From a virus: DNA of 63,076 nucleotides. The DNA lies in IMG/VR virus record IMGVR_UViG_3300024343_000013, positions 1 through 63,076 of that record. One strand, written 5' to 3'. The position numbers were made by a program, and so were the translations under genes. Below the pieces are notes generated by a model. The model ran no database searches. It worked only from the letters and a program-made list of their open reading frames with translations, and was not told the origin of the DNA. Positions 30,745-38,649 of the stretch are shown here, piece after piece (positions within the stretch are counted from its first letter, which is position 1; each line of letters begins with the position of its first letter).

Positions 30745-31023
30745 ATGACAAAACGAGATAAAGAACACATGAATGCAGTGCTTAAGCATTGCAACTTAGA
30801 TGTATTTACATACAGCCCCGGTGATGGTGTAACACGTTACAAGTTTGCACGTAAGGGCTTGTACGGCGATTATTTTGTAGCCGATGTTGGAGCGCAAGCC
30901 ATTGGATTTAGCGAGGCCATGACATGGTTGTATGGTTATCAACAAGCAATTATCGATCAGCACATGAATGAAAGAGAACAAAATGAATACAAAGCTAGCT
31001 CTAGTATCAGTACCAATGTTTAA
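30745..31023 (+). CDS. Early hypothetical protein (92 aa)
   Basis: Begins MTKRDKEHMNAVLKHCNLDV and has aromatic-rich middle YGDYFVADVGAQAIGFSEAM and a polar Gln/Glu/Asn-rich end. AAAGGT lies upstream of ATG 30745. It overlaps the next gene by 41 bases, unusually long for this genome. Family unknown; controlled by the second pseudoknot if that is functional. Confidence 0.65.
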   Translation: MTKRDKEHMNAVLKHCNLDVFTYSPGDGVTRYKFARKGLYGDYFVADVGAQAIGFSEAMTWLYGYQQAIIDQHMNEREQNEYKASSSISTNV

Positions 31024-31225
31024 TGCACCCGGAATGCTCCGTTGGGCACGACACTTTTACCGCATGAAGAATGCATCCAAGCAAGACAAGAAGTACTTCC
31101 TTGGAATCCTTAAAGCTTGGGTCAACAGTGAGAAACGAGCCAAGTACTGTCTTGAATGCGATGACTCATTCATTGAATGGGAAGACGATGTTGTTACAAT
31201 CACAATAATAGAGGAAACAAAATGA
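30983..31225 (+). CDS. Early basic protein (80 aa)
   Basis: Start ATG 30983 chosen (GAAAGAG upstream). Basic N-terminal part (MLRWARHFYRMKNASKQDKK) then an acidic C-terminus (CDDSFIEWEDDVVTITIIEE). Its TGA overlaps the next ATG (ATGA). No family recognised. Confidence 0.6.
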   Translation: MNTKLALVSVPMFNAPGMLRWARHFYRMKNASKQDKKYFLGILKAWVNSEKRAKYCLECDDSFIEWEDDVVTITIIEETK

Positions 31226-31524
31226 AAGAAGAAAACCCAGTGGTATTTAAGTTTGAGTTGTGGGGCACAATGTGGGACTCAACACCAAACAATAAACAAG
31301 GCGAGCGTTTTGAGGTGTTTCGCAATATGCCTAACTGTATTAGATTGCGACGCGCTTTGATTGAAGAGATAGGTTGTAAAGGACTCCGCCGTGGCGTTGA
31401 GTATTACTATGATGGCACTCAACATCGCATGTACAGCGAGCGTCATTGTGAGGTTGCATTTTGCAGCCTCTATCTTGAAAACACAGGCAAAACATACAAG
31501 GAGCTAAAGAAAGAATATGAGTGA
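31222..31524 (+). CDS. Early hypothetical protein (100 aa)
   Basis: Start ATG 31222 with GAGGAAACAAA upstream and ATGA overlap. Segments: MKEENPVVFKFELWGTMWDS, RRALIEEIGCKGLRRGVEYY and a C-terminal CEVAFCSLYLENTGKTYKEL. The middle may bind nucleic acid. Family unknown. Confidence 0.65.
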   Translation: MKEENPVVFKFELWGTMWDSTPNNKQGERFEVFRNMPNCIRLRRALIEEIGCKGLRRGVEYYYDGTQHRMYSERHCEVAFCSLYLENTGKTYKELKKEYE

Positions 31525-31900
31525 ATGGTTTAGCCTAGAGGACCGTAACTATCAGAATGACCACCGTGTACGCGGTGGTCAGGATCGTTGGTGGATAGAC
31601 ATCAATGAACGCAAGATGATCGTGAGACACAAGTATGACACTGAAGATGATCTACAAGTTTGGTACAAGTTCAAGTATGAGACGTGCGACACATGTGATG
31701 GTAAAGGCCATCACGTTAATCCTTCTGTCGATTGCAATGGTCTAACGTATGAGGACTTATACGACGATGGCTATGCAGAAGATTATTTCAGTGGTGTGTA
31801 TGACGTGTCTTGCTACAAATGTCATGGCAACAGAGTCATGCCAGTCAAGTTTGGCAAGCCAATATACATAGAAGTTAAAGAGGATGATTACGATGAGTGA
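31517..31900 (+). CDS. Zinc-ribbon protein with DnaJ-like Cys pairs (127 aa)
   Basis: Two CxxCxG units separated by about 43 residues: CDTCDGKGHH and CYKCHGNRV, the pattern of DnaJ-type zinc fingers with a single zinc site. The N-terminus (MSEWFSLEDRNYQNDHRVRG) is aromatic and charged, and the linker is rich in Tyr, Asp and Glu. No J-domain is present. A phage protein that binds unfolded or partner proteins via zinc is possible; no named family. Confidence 0.7.
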   Translation: MSEWFSLEDRNYQNDHRVRGGQDRWWIDINERKMIVRHKYDTEDDLQVWYKFKYETCDTCDGKGHHVNPSVDCNGLTYEDLYDDGYAEDYFSGVYDVSCYKCHGNRVMPVKFGKPIYIEVKEDDYDE

Positions 31901-32294
31901 TAAAAGCATCTTTTTACAAGCATGGGACGAGATCATTGAAGATAGTGAGGTAGCACAAGAGTGCTATCTTTCTCTTTATGAGAACGTGCCTTACTACGGT
32001 GGACCAGAAGAAGGAGGATGGTGGGGGTATTTACAGATACTCCAAAAATACTGCAAGTGTTCATCACATAAGCAAGCAGAAATGCTAAGCGATAAGTTGC
32101 GCAAGCATTGCGAAGAACTAACAGAGGATGCAAAGAAAGCCGATGGTGAAAATTGTCTACGTCACATGGAACGCGCTGATCGGCGTGGTGAAGATGTTGA
32201 TGATGATGGATATGACGGACCATCAACGTATTACATGATAATAGAATCGATACCGGGACAGAATCAAAACACAACAAGGAGTCATTATGAATAA
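31893..32294 (+). CDS. Early acidic protein (133 aa)
   Basis: Start ATG 31893 overlaps the upstream stop (ATGAGTGA). Acidic, with a Gly/Trp/Tyr patch (YENVPYYGGPEEGGWWGYLQ), helical KQAEMLSDKLRKHCEELTED and an Asp-rich stretch near RRGEDVDDDGYDG. Family unknown. High acidity is shared with many proteins of this block. Confidence 0.65.
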   Translation: MSDKSIFLQAWDEIIEDSEVAQECYLSLYENVPYYGGPEEGGWWGYLQILQKYCKCSSHKQAEMLSDKLRKHCEELTEDAKKADGENCLRHMERADRRGEDVDDDGYDGPSTYYMIIESIPGQNQNTTRSHYE

Positions 32295-32673
32295 AAGATA
32301 CAAAGATGAGTACTACCATGCAGCTGCAGAAATAATTATGCAGACTGCAGCAAACATATGGGAATTGCAGTGGCACAACAGCGAGTGGAAAGACTGCCCA
32401 GTTAATGCACATCGTACATACAGTATCGACGTACTCGATGAGGTAGATCCATATGACACGTGGAAGTTTCGCATCGAATGTGGCTTTGCACTTGATTGTA
32501 CAGGCAAGAAATGTGAGGGCGAATGCGATGAACTCAGTACAGTCAATGTAGACATTGGCTGGGCTGGAATCAGTGAAGAGGAGGCACATTATATATGTGA
32601 GATCATTGATAAAGACGATACCAAATACAGTAAATATTGGTTTTGGAATGACGGAAAAGATACTAATGAGTAA
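32287..32673 (+). CDS. Early acidic Cys-containing protein (128 aa)
   Basis: Acidic protein with helical N-terminus (YKDEYYHAAAEIIMQTAANI), a beta part with ALDCTGKKCEGECDELST (a C-x4-C-x3-C spacing) and a C-terminal EEEAHYICEIIDKDDTKYSK. Overlaps upstream by 8 bases and downstream by TAATG. Family unknown; the Cys cluster may bind metal. Confidence 0.65.
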   Translation: MNKRYKDEYYHAAAEIIMQTAANIWELQWHNSEWKDCPVNAHRTYSIDVLDEVDPYDTWKFRIECGFALDCTGKKCEGECDELSTVNVDIGWAGISEEEAHYICEIIDKDDTKYSKYWFWNDGKDTNE

Positions 32674-32834
32674 TGCCTGTTAAAAAACTGACGCCTCAAC
32701 AAATAGCGTCAATACATCATCAAGCAAACAATGGCGTAAGTGTTGCCGCTTTGTGTGTTAAATATAACCTGTCGTCTACACACATTTATCGAATCAAAAA
32801 CAATGAAAAACGTAACAGAAGGAAGACAAAATGA
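32673..32834 (+). CDS. Small HTH protein (53 aa)
   Basis: ATG 32673 overlaps the upstream TAA; its TGA overlaps the next ATG. Translation MPVKKLTPQQIASIHHQANN, then GVSVAALCVKYNLSSTHIYR and a basic tail IKNNEKRNRRKTK. GVSVAALCVKYNLSSTHIYRI is a typical helix-turn-helix of the Hin/transposase type. Likely a small DNA-binding regulator of early transcription. Confidence 0.7.
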   Translation: MPVKKLTPQQIASIHHQANNGVSVAALCVKYNLSSTHIYRIKNNEKRNRRKTK

Positions 32835-33724
32835 CAGCTAAAGAATATCTCAATAAGTTTGGGCTGGATGCAAATCCAGCCCTTTTCACTAACGTACACA
32901 ATGGCAAACACATGAAGCCCAAGTACAACTCATACTGCATTTACGATGGCGTAAGTCAACTAGACAAACGATCTCGCATTGTATGCATTATGTCCAATTG
33001 CGAGACTAACAATGAGGAATGGAATATCAAAACAGGTGACATGATTCAGACGTACATCATTATGCGTGATGTGCATCCACAAGTTGCTATTGATCAACTA
33101 CTTGATGGTTGTATTTGTGGCAACTGTACACATCGCAAGCGACGTAAGCGTCATACACGCACTGCCAAGATTAAAGATGTACGTACTTGCTATGTCAATA
33201 TTGGCAAGGGCACTTCTGCTGTATGGCAGTCATTTCAGAAAGGTAATATACCCATCGTCTCTAGTAGTGTTGCAGCCACTATTCAGTTAGTCGCTGGTAA
33301 AAAGATTAGGTTTGGCACATATGGAGATCCTGTTGCAGTGCCATTTCCAATCTGGGGTGACATGCTACGTTATTCCATTGGTCACACTGGCTACACGCAT
33401 CAATGGCGTATGCCAATAGCACAATCATTTCGCGGTGTACTTCAAGCATCATGTGACTCATACATCGATCGATGGGAGGCTAAAGAGGCTGGCTGGGGTA
33501 CTTTCTTAGTGCGCCCACATGATGGTTACGCTGACAAACGACACACTGCGTATGCTCGCGGTGCAAAACAATGCCCCAGCGACCCATTCATTAATGAAAT
33601 GCGAGCTTATCGCGGGATGCTACCTATGCATTCAACATGCGATGGCTGTCCTGCATCTCTACGTTGTGATGGCGATAGCGATATCGTTATCCGCGCCCAC
33701 GGTACAGCTGCATTGTGGGTTTAA
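32831..33724 (+). CDS. GP88-like protein with Cys clusters (297 aa)
   Basis: Core pattern KKIRFGTYGDPVAVPFPIW followed by HTGYTHQWRMPIAQSFRG is what I recall from the phage gene-product-88 family. Two Cys groups: CICGNCTHRKRRKRH near residue 95 and CDGCPASLRCDG near 275, suggesting zinc or an iron-sulphur cluster. The family function is unknown. It is the largest gene of the small early block and has no membrane segment. Confidence 0.7.
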   Translation: MTAKEYLNKFGLDANPALFTNVHNGKHMKPKYNSYCIYDGVSQLDKRSRIVCIMSNCETNNEEWNIKTGDMIQTYIIMRDVHPQVAIDQLLDGCICGNCTHRKRRKRHTRTAKIKDVRTCYVNIGKGTSAVWQSFQKGNIPIVSSSVAATIQLVAGKKIRFGTYGDPVAVPFPIWGDMLRYSIGHTGYTHQWRMPIAQSFRGVLQASCDSYIDRWEAKEAGWGTFLVRPHDGYADKRHTAYARGAKQCPSDPFINEMRAYRGMLPMHSTCDGCPASLRCDGDSDIVIRAHGTAALWV

Positions 33725-33756
33725 TTAAACAAATAAATAAACACAAGGAGTAAATA

Positions 33757-34188
33757 ATGTTTTATTCAATATGCGAAGAAGAAGAGTGGTCAACTGATCG
33801 TTACGACTATGCTCGTGACTGTCACTACACAGATGACGGGGAGGTTCTATCCCCGGCTATCGGTGCAGAGTTTATGTTTCGTATGGGCAAACGGTTGTTT
33901 TCTGATGTAAGCGTTCAGTACACAAGCAAAGCAGTCATCTTGTTTATCGATGAAGTCGCAACAGAGATGAATGTCAAACGACCAACAGATGACGAGATTA
34001 AAAAGTTCTGTGCACTAGTTGCATCGGTGTATCACGAGAAAGACATTGAAGAATTCAATGACGCACTTAATGAGTACATTGATGATTGTACGTACGAAGA
34101 ATGGAATGACATGTTTAGTGCGCATGATTTATACATTGCCACATGTCTTGGACAACCAGATAAATGGGATGGAGTAAGGGAACTGTAA
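33757..34188 (+). CDS. Early acidic hypothetical protein (143 aa)
   Basis: AAGGAG is placed well before ATG 33757. The protein is acidic and helical (MFYSICEEEEWSTDRYDYAR, ILFIDEVATEMNVKRPTDDE, DIEEFNDALNEYIDDCTYEE). No family recognised. Its stop overlaps the next start (TAATG). Confidence 0.65.
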   Translation: MFYSICEEEEWSTDRYDYARDCHYTDDGEVLSPAIGAEFMFRMGKRLFSDVSVQYTSKAVILFIDEVATEMNVKRPTDDEIKKFCALVASVYHEKDIEEFNDALNEYIDDCTYEEWNDMFSAHDLYIATCLGQPDKWDGVREL

Positions 34189-34496
34189 TGACAGAAGAAG
34201 AATGGAACAACAAAGACTTAGCGTTTGAAAAAGCATTGCGCAAGCTCCGGGATGAATTCCCGGAGTTTTATATTGAGGTGTGGGGACCATATGACTTTGT
34301 TGTTGGAGTCAACAGAGAAGAGTTTCAATCACACGACTTAATTATGGCTGAAATCATTGAGAGAGAAGACGAATGGCCGGAGGTTGTAACAGAGTTACAC
34401 GAGGGATTTGATGCTAACTACGGCACAAACTGGGACAGAATACACATAACAGTAAAGGAAGTACAACGTAATGCAAGCAAGCGACACACACATTAA
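34188..34496 (+). CDS. Early acidic hypothetical protein (102 aa)
   Basis: Start ATG 34188 in the TAATG overlap. Sequence begins MTEEEWNNKDLAFEKALRKL and has a beta part (PEFYIEVWGPYDFVVGVNRE) and IIEREDEWPEVVTELHEGFD. Overlaps the next gene by 26 bases. Family unknown. Confidence 0.65.
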   Translation: MTEEEWNNKDLAFEKALRKLRDEFPEFYIEVWGPYDFVVGVNREEFQSHDLIMAEIIEREDEWPEVVTELHEGFDANYGTNWDRIHITVKEVQRNASKRHTH

Positions 34497-34797
34497 ATGG
34501 GTAGTAGGTAACATCGACAACGAGTTTTGGTATGACCAAATCACAGAGGCATTGCATCACTGTGAATGGGTAACTAAATGGCATGCCAGCTGGGTCAGTA
34601 AGCCTGACCTTTGGCACATTGATATACATGATGACGAAGGTGAAATACATACGATATCTCCACTTGACGTTCTCGATAATCTTAAAAAGTCATGGCTGCA
34701 AGGTGATCGATCGTTTGAAGAAGAGCAACAGGTTGATCAAGATGTGATTGACGCGTTGCTTCAAGAAATATGTTTTGGTGAGTTGGTTTACGGATAA
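34471..34797 (+). CDS. Early acidic hypothetical protein (108 aa)
   Basis: Trp/His/Asp-rich N-terminal half (FWYDQITEALHHCEWVTKWH, SWVSKPDLWHIDIHDDEGEI) and helical acidic end (SFEEEQQVDQDVIDALLQEI). ATG 34471 lies after a GGAAG. No family recognised. Another of the acidic, aromatic-rich small proteins. Confidence 0.65.
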   Translation: MQASDTHIKWVVGNIDNEFWYDQITEALHHCEWVTKWHASWVSKPDLWHIDIHDDEGEIHTISPLDVLDNLKKSWLQGDRSFEEEQQVDQDVIDALLQEICFGELVYG

Positions 34798-34808
34798 GGA
34801 ATAACACA

Positions 34809-35306
34809 ATGCCTAATTGGTGTATGAACGAATTAACAATCACTGGCCCAGCAGACAAGGTGTCTGCTTGGGCTGAGTTACACACTACAAAGTATGAGAC
34901 AAGCACATCAGTACTAGACTTCAACAAGTCTGTACCACAGGAATTAGATGAAGAAGGCAACGGCAATGTTAACTGGCAGTACAACAACTGGGGTACAAAG
35001 TGGGGAGCTTGTGATACCTGCTATCTAGACTTCAAGGAAGGTCATATAACAATTGCCTTTGATACAGCATGGGGTCCACCAGATACATGGATACACACTA
35101 TGTCTGATATGTTCCCTGACCTTGAGTTTACATGTCGCTATGCTGAACCCGGCATGTGTTTTGCTGGCAACATATACGCAGGATCTAAAGGTTATGAGCA
35201 TGTACAACGCAGTGGTGATGATTTAGTAGGTGATGACTATCACCTGATGGGTACTGAGGTATGTGAAGGATGCTCTAATTGGGAAACAAACTGCACGTGC
35301 GAATAG
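34809..35306 (+). CDS. Api92-like ferredoxin-fold protein (165 aa)
   Basis: N-terminus MPNWCMNELTITGPADKVSA, then DFNKSVPQELDEEG, WQYNNWGTKWGACDT and FDTAWGPPDTWIHTMSDMFP are the hallmarks of the DUF1281/Api92-like domain found in phages and plasmids. The C-terminus adds a Cys group (EVCEGCSNWETNCTCE) that could bind metal. The function of the family is not known. It ends the sub-operon before the promoter-terminator element at 35.3 kb. Confidence 0.8.
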   Translation: MPNWCMNELTITGPADKVSAWAELHTTKYETSTSVLDFNKSVPQELDEEGNGNVNWQYNNWGTKWGACDTCYLDFKEGHITIAFDTAWGPPDTWIHTMSDMFPDLEFTCRYAEPGMCFAGNIYAGSKGYEHVQRSGDDLVGDDYHLMGTEVCEGCSNWETNCTCE

Positions 35307-35307
35307 A

Positions 35308-35323
35308 TTACCTACGGTATAAT
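35308..35323 (+). promoter_or_regulatory. Palindromic motif and TATAAT promoter inside the early block
   Basis: TTACCTACGGTAT at 35308-35320 runs into TATAAT (35318-35323), the same TACGGTATAAT as the ssb and tRNA-Leu promoters. It is just downstream of the Api92-like gene. The predicted start is near 35330. No good -35 is visible. Confidence 0.6.
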
Positions 35324-35342
35324 TAATTGGATATACCTATTC

Positions 35343-35384
35343 CTTGTGGAGTCTGAAATACGTTTTAGGCTCCACAAGTTTTTT
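35343..35384 (+). terminator. Intrinsic terminator/attenuator right after a promoter
   Basis: CTTGTGGAG / CTCCACAAG, 9 bp with an 18-base loop, followed by six T. It lies only about 20 bases downstream of the promoter at 35308-35323 and about 15 bases before the gene at 35399. It therefore ends the upstream operon, makes a short RNA of about 55 bases, or acts as an attenuator. Confidence 0.75.
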
Positions 35385-35398
35385 ACTTAAGGAGAATT

Positions 35399-35809
35399 AT
35401 GTTAGGCGATTTAGATAAAATTATTCACGAGATGTCTGTTACAAGTGAGTACGAAAGTGGTTGGCAAAAGCTAGAGATTACAGTTAGTCCATCAAATATT
35501 ATTACGTTGTCATGGCCAGCATGGAAGTTAAAGATTGTTTCGTTTAAAGCAGAACCATCTGCCTTTATGCAAGCAGCAAGTTTAGAACAATACGCACTTA
35601 ATTTAGAAGCATTAGATACTTTGTATGAGATCAATGACACATATGTATGGAAGACATTTAAGAACACTAACGAACACGACTGGAGCAAGTTAAAGAAAGG
35701 TAAGGTTGTTGACATTGTAGATGCATTTTTAGAAGGTGCTTGGACACCACCATGGAAATGCGGTCACTGCATGTCACGTATGGCTGGCAAATACAAACCA
35801 AGGTTCTAA
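35399..35809 (+). CDS. Hypothetical protein (136 aa)
   Basis: AAGGAG lies about 8 bases before ATG 35399. N-terminal half is beta-rich (WQKLEITVSPSNIITLSWPA), the middle helical (FMQAASLEQYALNLEALDTL), the end has a CxxC (PPWKCGHCMSRMAGKYKPRF). Family unknown. First gene behind the attenuator-like element. Confidence 0.65.
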   Translation: MLGDLDKIIHEMSVTSEYESGWQKLEITVSPSNIITLSWPAWKLKIVSFKAEPSAFMQAASLEQYALNLEALDTLYEINDTYVWKTFKNTNEHDWSKLKKGKVVDIVDAFLEGAWTPPWKCGHCMSRMAGKYKPRF

Positions 35810-36360
35810 TGCCATCTCGTAGAAAAAAGTACAATGCGCCAGTGGCATATTATGTGCATATCAACAATGTTGGTGTGCACATATCAAATAAATACACAGC
35901 AATTTTAATATTTGACTTGTTTGTGTTGAACGCTAAGGGTGATGACATCATTGAGATGAAGTGTGTGTATCCACCAACCATGTGGCCAACTTGGTCACGG
36001 ACACATATCATTTCTCTTCTCAATGGTTGTTGGCATGAGTCAACCATTGGCAGATACGTATACAAAAACAATAAGCTTGTAGAAGTACTAGATTACACAA
36101 AAAGTAATCACAAAACTGACAACTATGATCGTCATGCACATTACTCACATAACGTTCTAACACAAGGAGAAAAACAAACTCTTAATTACATACTATCTAC
36201 ACCAGAGATATTAAAACTTATCATCCAATCACCAACGGCTGCCTCAGCTAGATTGGCTGTTAAGTACTTACTGTCTTCTGGTGAAAACTCAATACCACTG
36301 TCTCATGTAGTACCTTGCTGGAAGTTTCTAAGGTTACAACATGAAAGACAAAGACGATGA
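35809..36360 (+). CDS. Hypothetical protein (183 aa)
   Basis: Start ATG 35809 in the TAATG overlap with the upstream gene; the frame is open further 5' only inside that gene. Basic start MPSRRKKYNAPVAYYVHINN, beta segments (TAILIFDLFVLNAKGDDIIE), then helical KQTLNYILSTPEILKLIIQS. Family unknown. Confidence 0.65.
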   Translation: MPSRRKKYNAPVAYYVHINNVGVHISNKYTAILIFDLFVLNAKGDDIIEMKCVYPPTMWPTWSRTHIISLLNGCWHESTIGRYVYKNNKLVEVLDYTKSNHKTDNYDRHAHYSHNVLTQGEKQTLNYILSTPEILKLIIQSPTAASARLAVKYLLSSGENSIPLSHVVPCWKFLRLQHERQRR

Positions 36361-36439
36361 TCTGATTATTGATGGGTGCTTAGTTCCGATAGGATCAATG
36401 GTATGGCTCGCAATAATAATCTGGTATCTAAACCGATAA
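36341..36439 (+). CDS. Tiny membrane protein (32 aa)
   Basis: ATG 36341 overlaps the end of the upstream gene by 20 bases and the start of the VRR-NUC gene by 37. Translation begins MKDKDDDLIIDGCLVPIGSM and ends in a hydrophobic helix VWLAIIIWYLNR. Acidic N-terminus plus a C-terminal anchor. A purine-rich stretch precedes the ATG. Low certainty because of the heavy overlaps. Confidence 0.4.
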   Translation: MKDKDDDLIIDGCLVPIGSMVWLAIIIWYLNR

Positions 36440-36834
36440 CTGAAAAGCAGCTGCAACTCTCAATAGTACGAGCGTTGCAGTTGCTTGGGTACACCGTATT
36501 TGAGACTGGCAAGACCAGAACAAAAGTACTGTGTCCCACATGTAAGACACGTCACTATGCTACTGGTTGGCAGGGTAACACCATTGGTGTGCCTGATATC
36601 TATATTCATCATCGTTTATGGAAAATACCAATTGGTCTTGGCGTAGAACTTAAAACGGAGAAAGGAACTGTAAGAACACAACAACAAATATTTGCAGATT
36701 TAAATGTGACACATATCAGTAGGTCATTAGATGACGTGCTGAATATTTTACACACAGTAGAACTTGTAGTCGGCAACGACACAACACGTAAAAAGTTAGA
36801 GGAGTTTATAAATAATGAGTACAGAAGATTCTAA
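36403..36834 (+). CDS. VRR-NUC domain nuclease (143 aa)
   Basis: VRR-NUC pattern: IGVPDIYIHH with D65, GVELKTEKGTVRTQQQ with E82, K84 and Q93/Q94, giving the PD-(D/E)xK catalytic set. A CPTCKTRHYATG insert (C44, C47, H51) before the catalytic part may bind zinc. Full length for a stand-alone phage VRR-NUC protein. Acts on branched or structured DNA in recombination or replication. Start ATG 36403 has AGGA 8 bases upstream; it precedes the Rad52-like gene by one gene. Confidence 0.85.
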   Translation: MARNNNLVSKPITEKQLQLSIVRALQLLGYTVFETGKTRTKVLCPTCKTRHYATGWQGNTIGVPDIYIHHRLWKIPIGLGVELKTEKGTVRTQQQIFADLNVTHISRSLDDVLNILHTVELVVGNDTTRKKLEEFINNEYRRF

Positions 36835-37492
36835 TCGTAGAAATTGGTTGTTCCCTGTTTCGTCAGATGAAATGGATGTCGTGCTACCAGTCAACTGGCA
36901 CGAAACCACATACATTGCATATGAAGGTGATGGTGATGGCATTAACTGGTTTGTCTCATGCATCAAAGACAAAATGTTTCTAGAAGTTAATGATGACCCA
37001 CAGTATTTTATAGATCACGGTAAAGAACCACGAGTTATGACATGGTCTGCAGTAATTGATCACTTCAGGGCAATTAGATACAACAATGTATTGATGTATG
37101 TCTCTGGATGCAATAACTATTTAACTGACAACATCTTTGCAGCTAGGGGTAACTACATCTATCCAAATGAAACAACATTAATACATGTACTATTACACGC
37201 AGGAGACTATTCAAGACAGACACTAAATTGTAAAACACTAGATATTGATGGACAGGAATGCGTCATACTTGGCAACTCGGCATTCGATTTAATTGGAAAC
37301 TTTGACTTCCAAGAGCCAGATTATATATTTGCAAAAATTCCACTTGGCGTATTAGCTGTTGACTACCATTACGGGTGGATGGATGGATGTATTTATGATC
37401 TACAACTTGCTGCTGCAACAAGCAAGTCATCATTGATTAACATGCCAGCCGATGTACGAAAAGAAGTATTTAAAAGTAAGGAGAATAAATAA
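36815..37492 (+). CDS. Hypothetical protein in the recombination cluster (225 aa)
   Basis: Overlaps the nuclease gene by 20 bases and abuts the Rad52-like gene. Mixed protein, aromatic and acidic (HETTYIAYEGDGDGINWFVS, NYLTDNIFAARGNYIYPNET, VLAVDYHYGWMDGCIYDLQL). No family recognised. Position suggests an accessory role in recombination or replication. Confidence 0.65.
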   Translation: MSTEDSNRRNWLFPVSSDEMDVVLPVNWHETTYIAYEGDGDGINWFVSCIKDKMFLEVNDDPQYFIDHGKEPRVMTWSAVIDHFRAIRYNNVLMYVSGCNNYLTDNIFAARGNYIYPNETTLIHVLLHAGDYSRQTLNCKTLDIDGQECVILGNSAFDLIGNFDFQEPDYIFAKIPLGVLAVDYHYGWMDGCIYDLQLAAATSKSSLINMPADVRKEVFKSKENK

Positions 37493-38083
37493 ATGTTCAA
37501 CCCACGTGATCATTTCATTAACTTAAAAGGCAAGCAGTACTTGCCTGTAGCTGCACGTATTGCATGGTTCCGAGAGGACCATCCAGACTGGACAATCATG
37601 ACGTATGCAGTACCCGATCTTTCGGGTGCTGACTACTGTACATTTGCAGCCGAGATTCACGACGCATCAGGCAGACTTATTGCTAAGGCTCATAAGACAG
37701 AACATGAGAAGCACTTTGCTGATTACCGAGAGAAGGCAGAAACGGGCGCCATTGGGCGAGCATTGGCCTTGTGTGGGTACGGCACACTGTTTGCTCAAGA
37801 ACTAGAAGAGCCTGTTACACCAGCAGGTGACATTCGTATTGTAGATGCACCACAGCAAGCTAAAGTTGCTACGCTTACAGCCGGTAGACAGTTTGCCTTA
37901 GAGTGCAAGCGAATATGGGGTGCAGATATTACTCCTGCTGACATAAAGCGTGTTTTCACACGTCTTGCTGGACACACGGATACAAGTGATAAGAACCTAA
38001 TCTTGGTTGTTAAGGTGCTTCAAGAGTTTGATACACCAGAACAAGCAGAGGCAGTTTTCTTGACAGAGGAGGAGAGTAACTAA
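37493..38083 (+). CDS. Rad52-like single-strand annealing protein (196 aa)
   Basis: Motifs KGKQYLPVAARIAWFREDHP with DWTIMTY, CTFAAEIHDASGRLIAKAHK and EKAETGAIGRALALCGYGT are typical of phage Rad52/DdrA-type annealing proteins; the ETGAIGRAL segment is the most conserved. It would pair single strands during recombination-based replication, probably with SSB. AAGGAG precedes ATG 37493. It is followed by the Gam/Gp157-like gene, a common pairing. Confidence 0.75.
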   Translation: MFNPRDHFINLKGKQYLPVAARIAWFREDHPDWTIMTYAVPDLSGADYCTFAAEIHDASGRLIAKAHKTEHEKHFADYREKAETGAIGRALALCGYGTLFAQELEEPVTPAGDIRIVDAPQQAKVATLTAGRQFALECKRIWGADITPADIKRVFTRLAGHTDTSDKNLILVVKVLQEFDTPEQAEAVFLTEEESN

Positions 38084-38640
38084 TGGACACAGAAAAGTTT
38101 GACATCATTGGAGATAGTTATTGGGATAAGGAGACCGGCGAATATGCCGGTCCAGTTGACGGTTGGCTTGGCGATGAACTGGTATCAGAAGACGATGTGC
38201 TTCTTGCCATGCAACGTTTGCTTAAGTACGAGACAGAACTTAAAGCAGAGCAACTTGCAATGCAGTCTGTTGTAGATAGATACAAGTCAATGGTAAAAGA
38301 CAAAGAGCGTAAAGTTCAATGGCTCAAGAGTAGATATGGCGATCAAATAGCAGACTTTGCGGAAAGTCAACTGGTTGGCAAGGCTAAAACTTGGAAGTGT
38401 CCATGGGGTCAAGTTGCTTTTCGCACTGTTGCACCGTCTTTCACTGTTTTAAATGAAGAGCAAGCAGTAATGGTTGTTCCACTTGAAGCAGTCAAAACTG
38501 AGCACAGGATCCTTAAAAGCAAAATATCTAAAGAGATTCAACTCACACTTGTTGATCAGTATCCTGACTTGTTTTGTATTTCTAACGCTACAGAAAATGT
38601 TACGATTAAAGCATTGACAGCAAGCGATACTGAAGAGTAA
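38083..38640 (+). CDS. Gam/Gp157-like protein (185 aa)
   Basis: A long coiled coil (residues about 45-90: RLLKYETELKAEQLAMQSVV, YKSMVKDKERKVQWLKSRYG) followed by a small beta domain (CPWGQVAFRTVAPSFTVLNE) and a C-terminal KSKISKEIQLTL segment. This is the layout of Gp157/host-nuclease-inhibitor (Gam)-like phage proteins that protect DNA ends from RecBCD-type nucleases. It overlaps the Rad52-like gene by one base. Call is by layout. Confidence 0.6.
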   Translation: MDTEKFDIIGDSYWDKETGEYAGPVDGWLGDELVSEDDVLLAMQRLLKYETELKAEQLAMQSVVDRYKSMVKDKERKVQWLKSRYGDQIADFAESQLVGKAKTWKCPWGQVAFRTVAPSFTVLNEEQAVMVVPLEAVKTEHRILKSKISKEIQLTLVDQYPDLFCISNATENVTIKALTASDTEE

Positions 38641-38649
38641 GATTGCATT

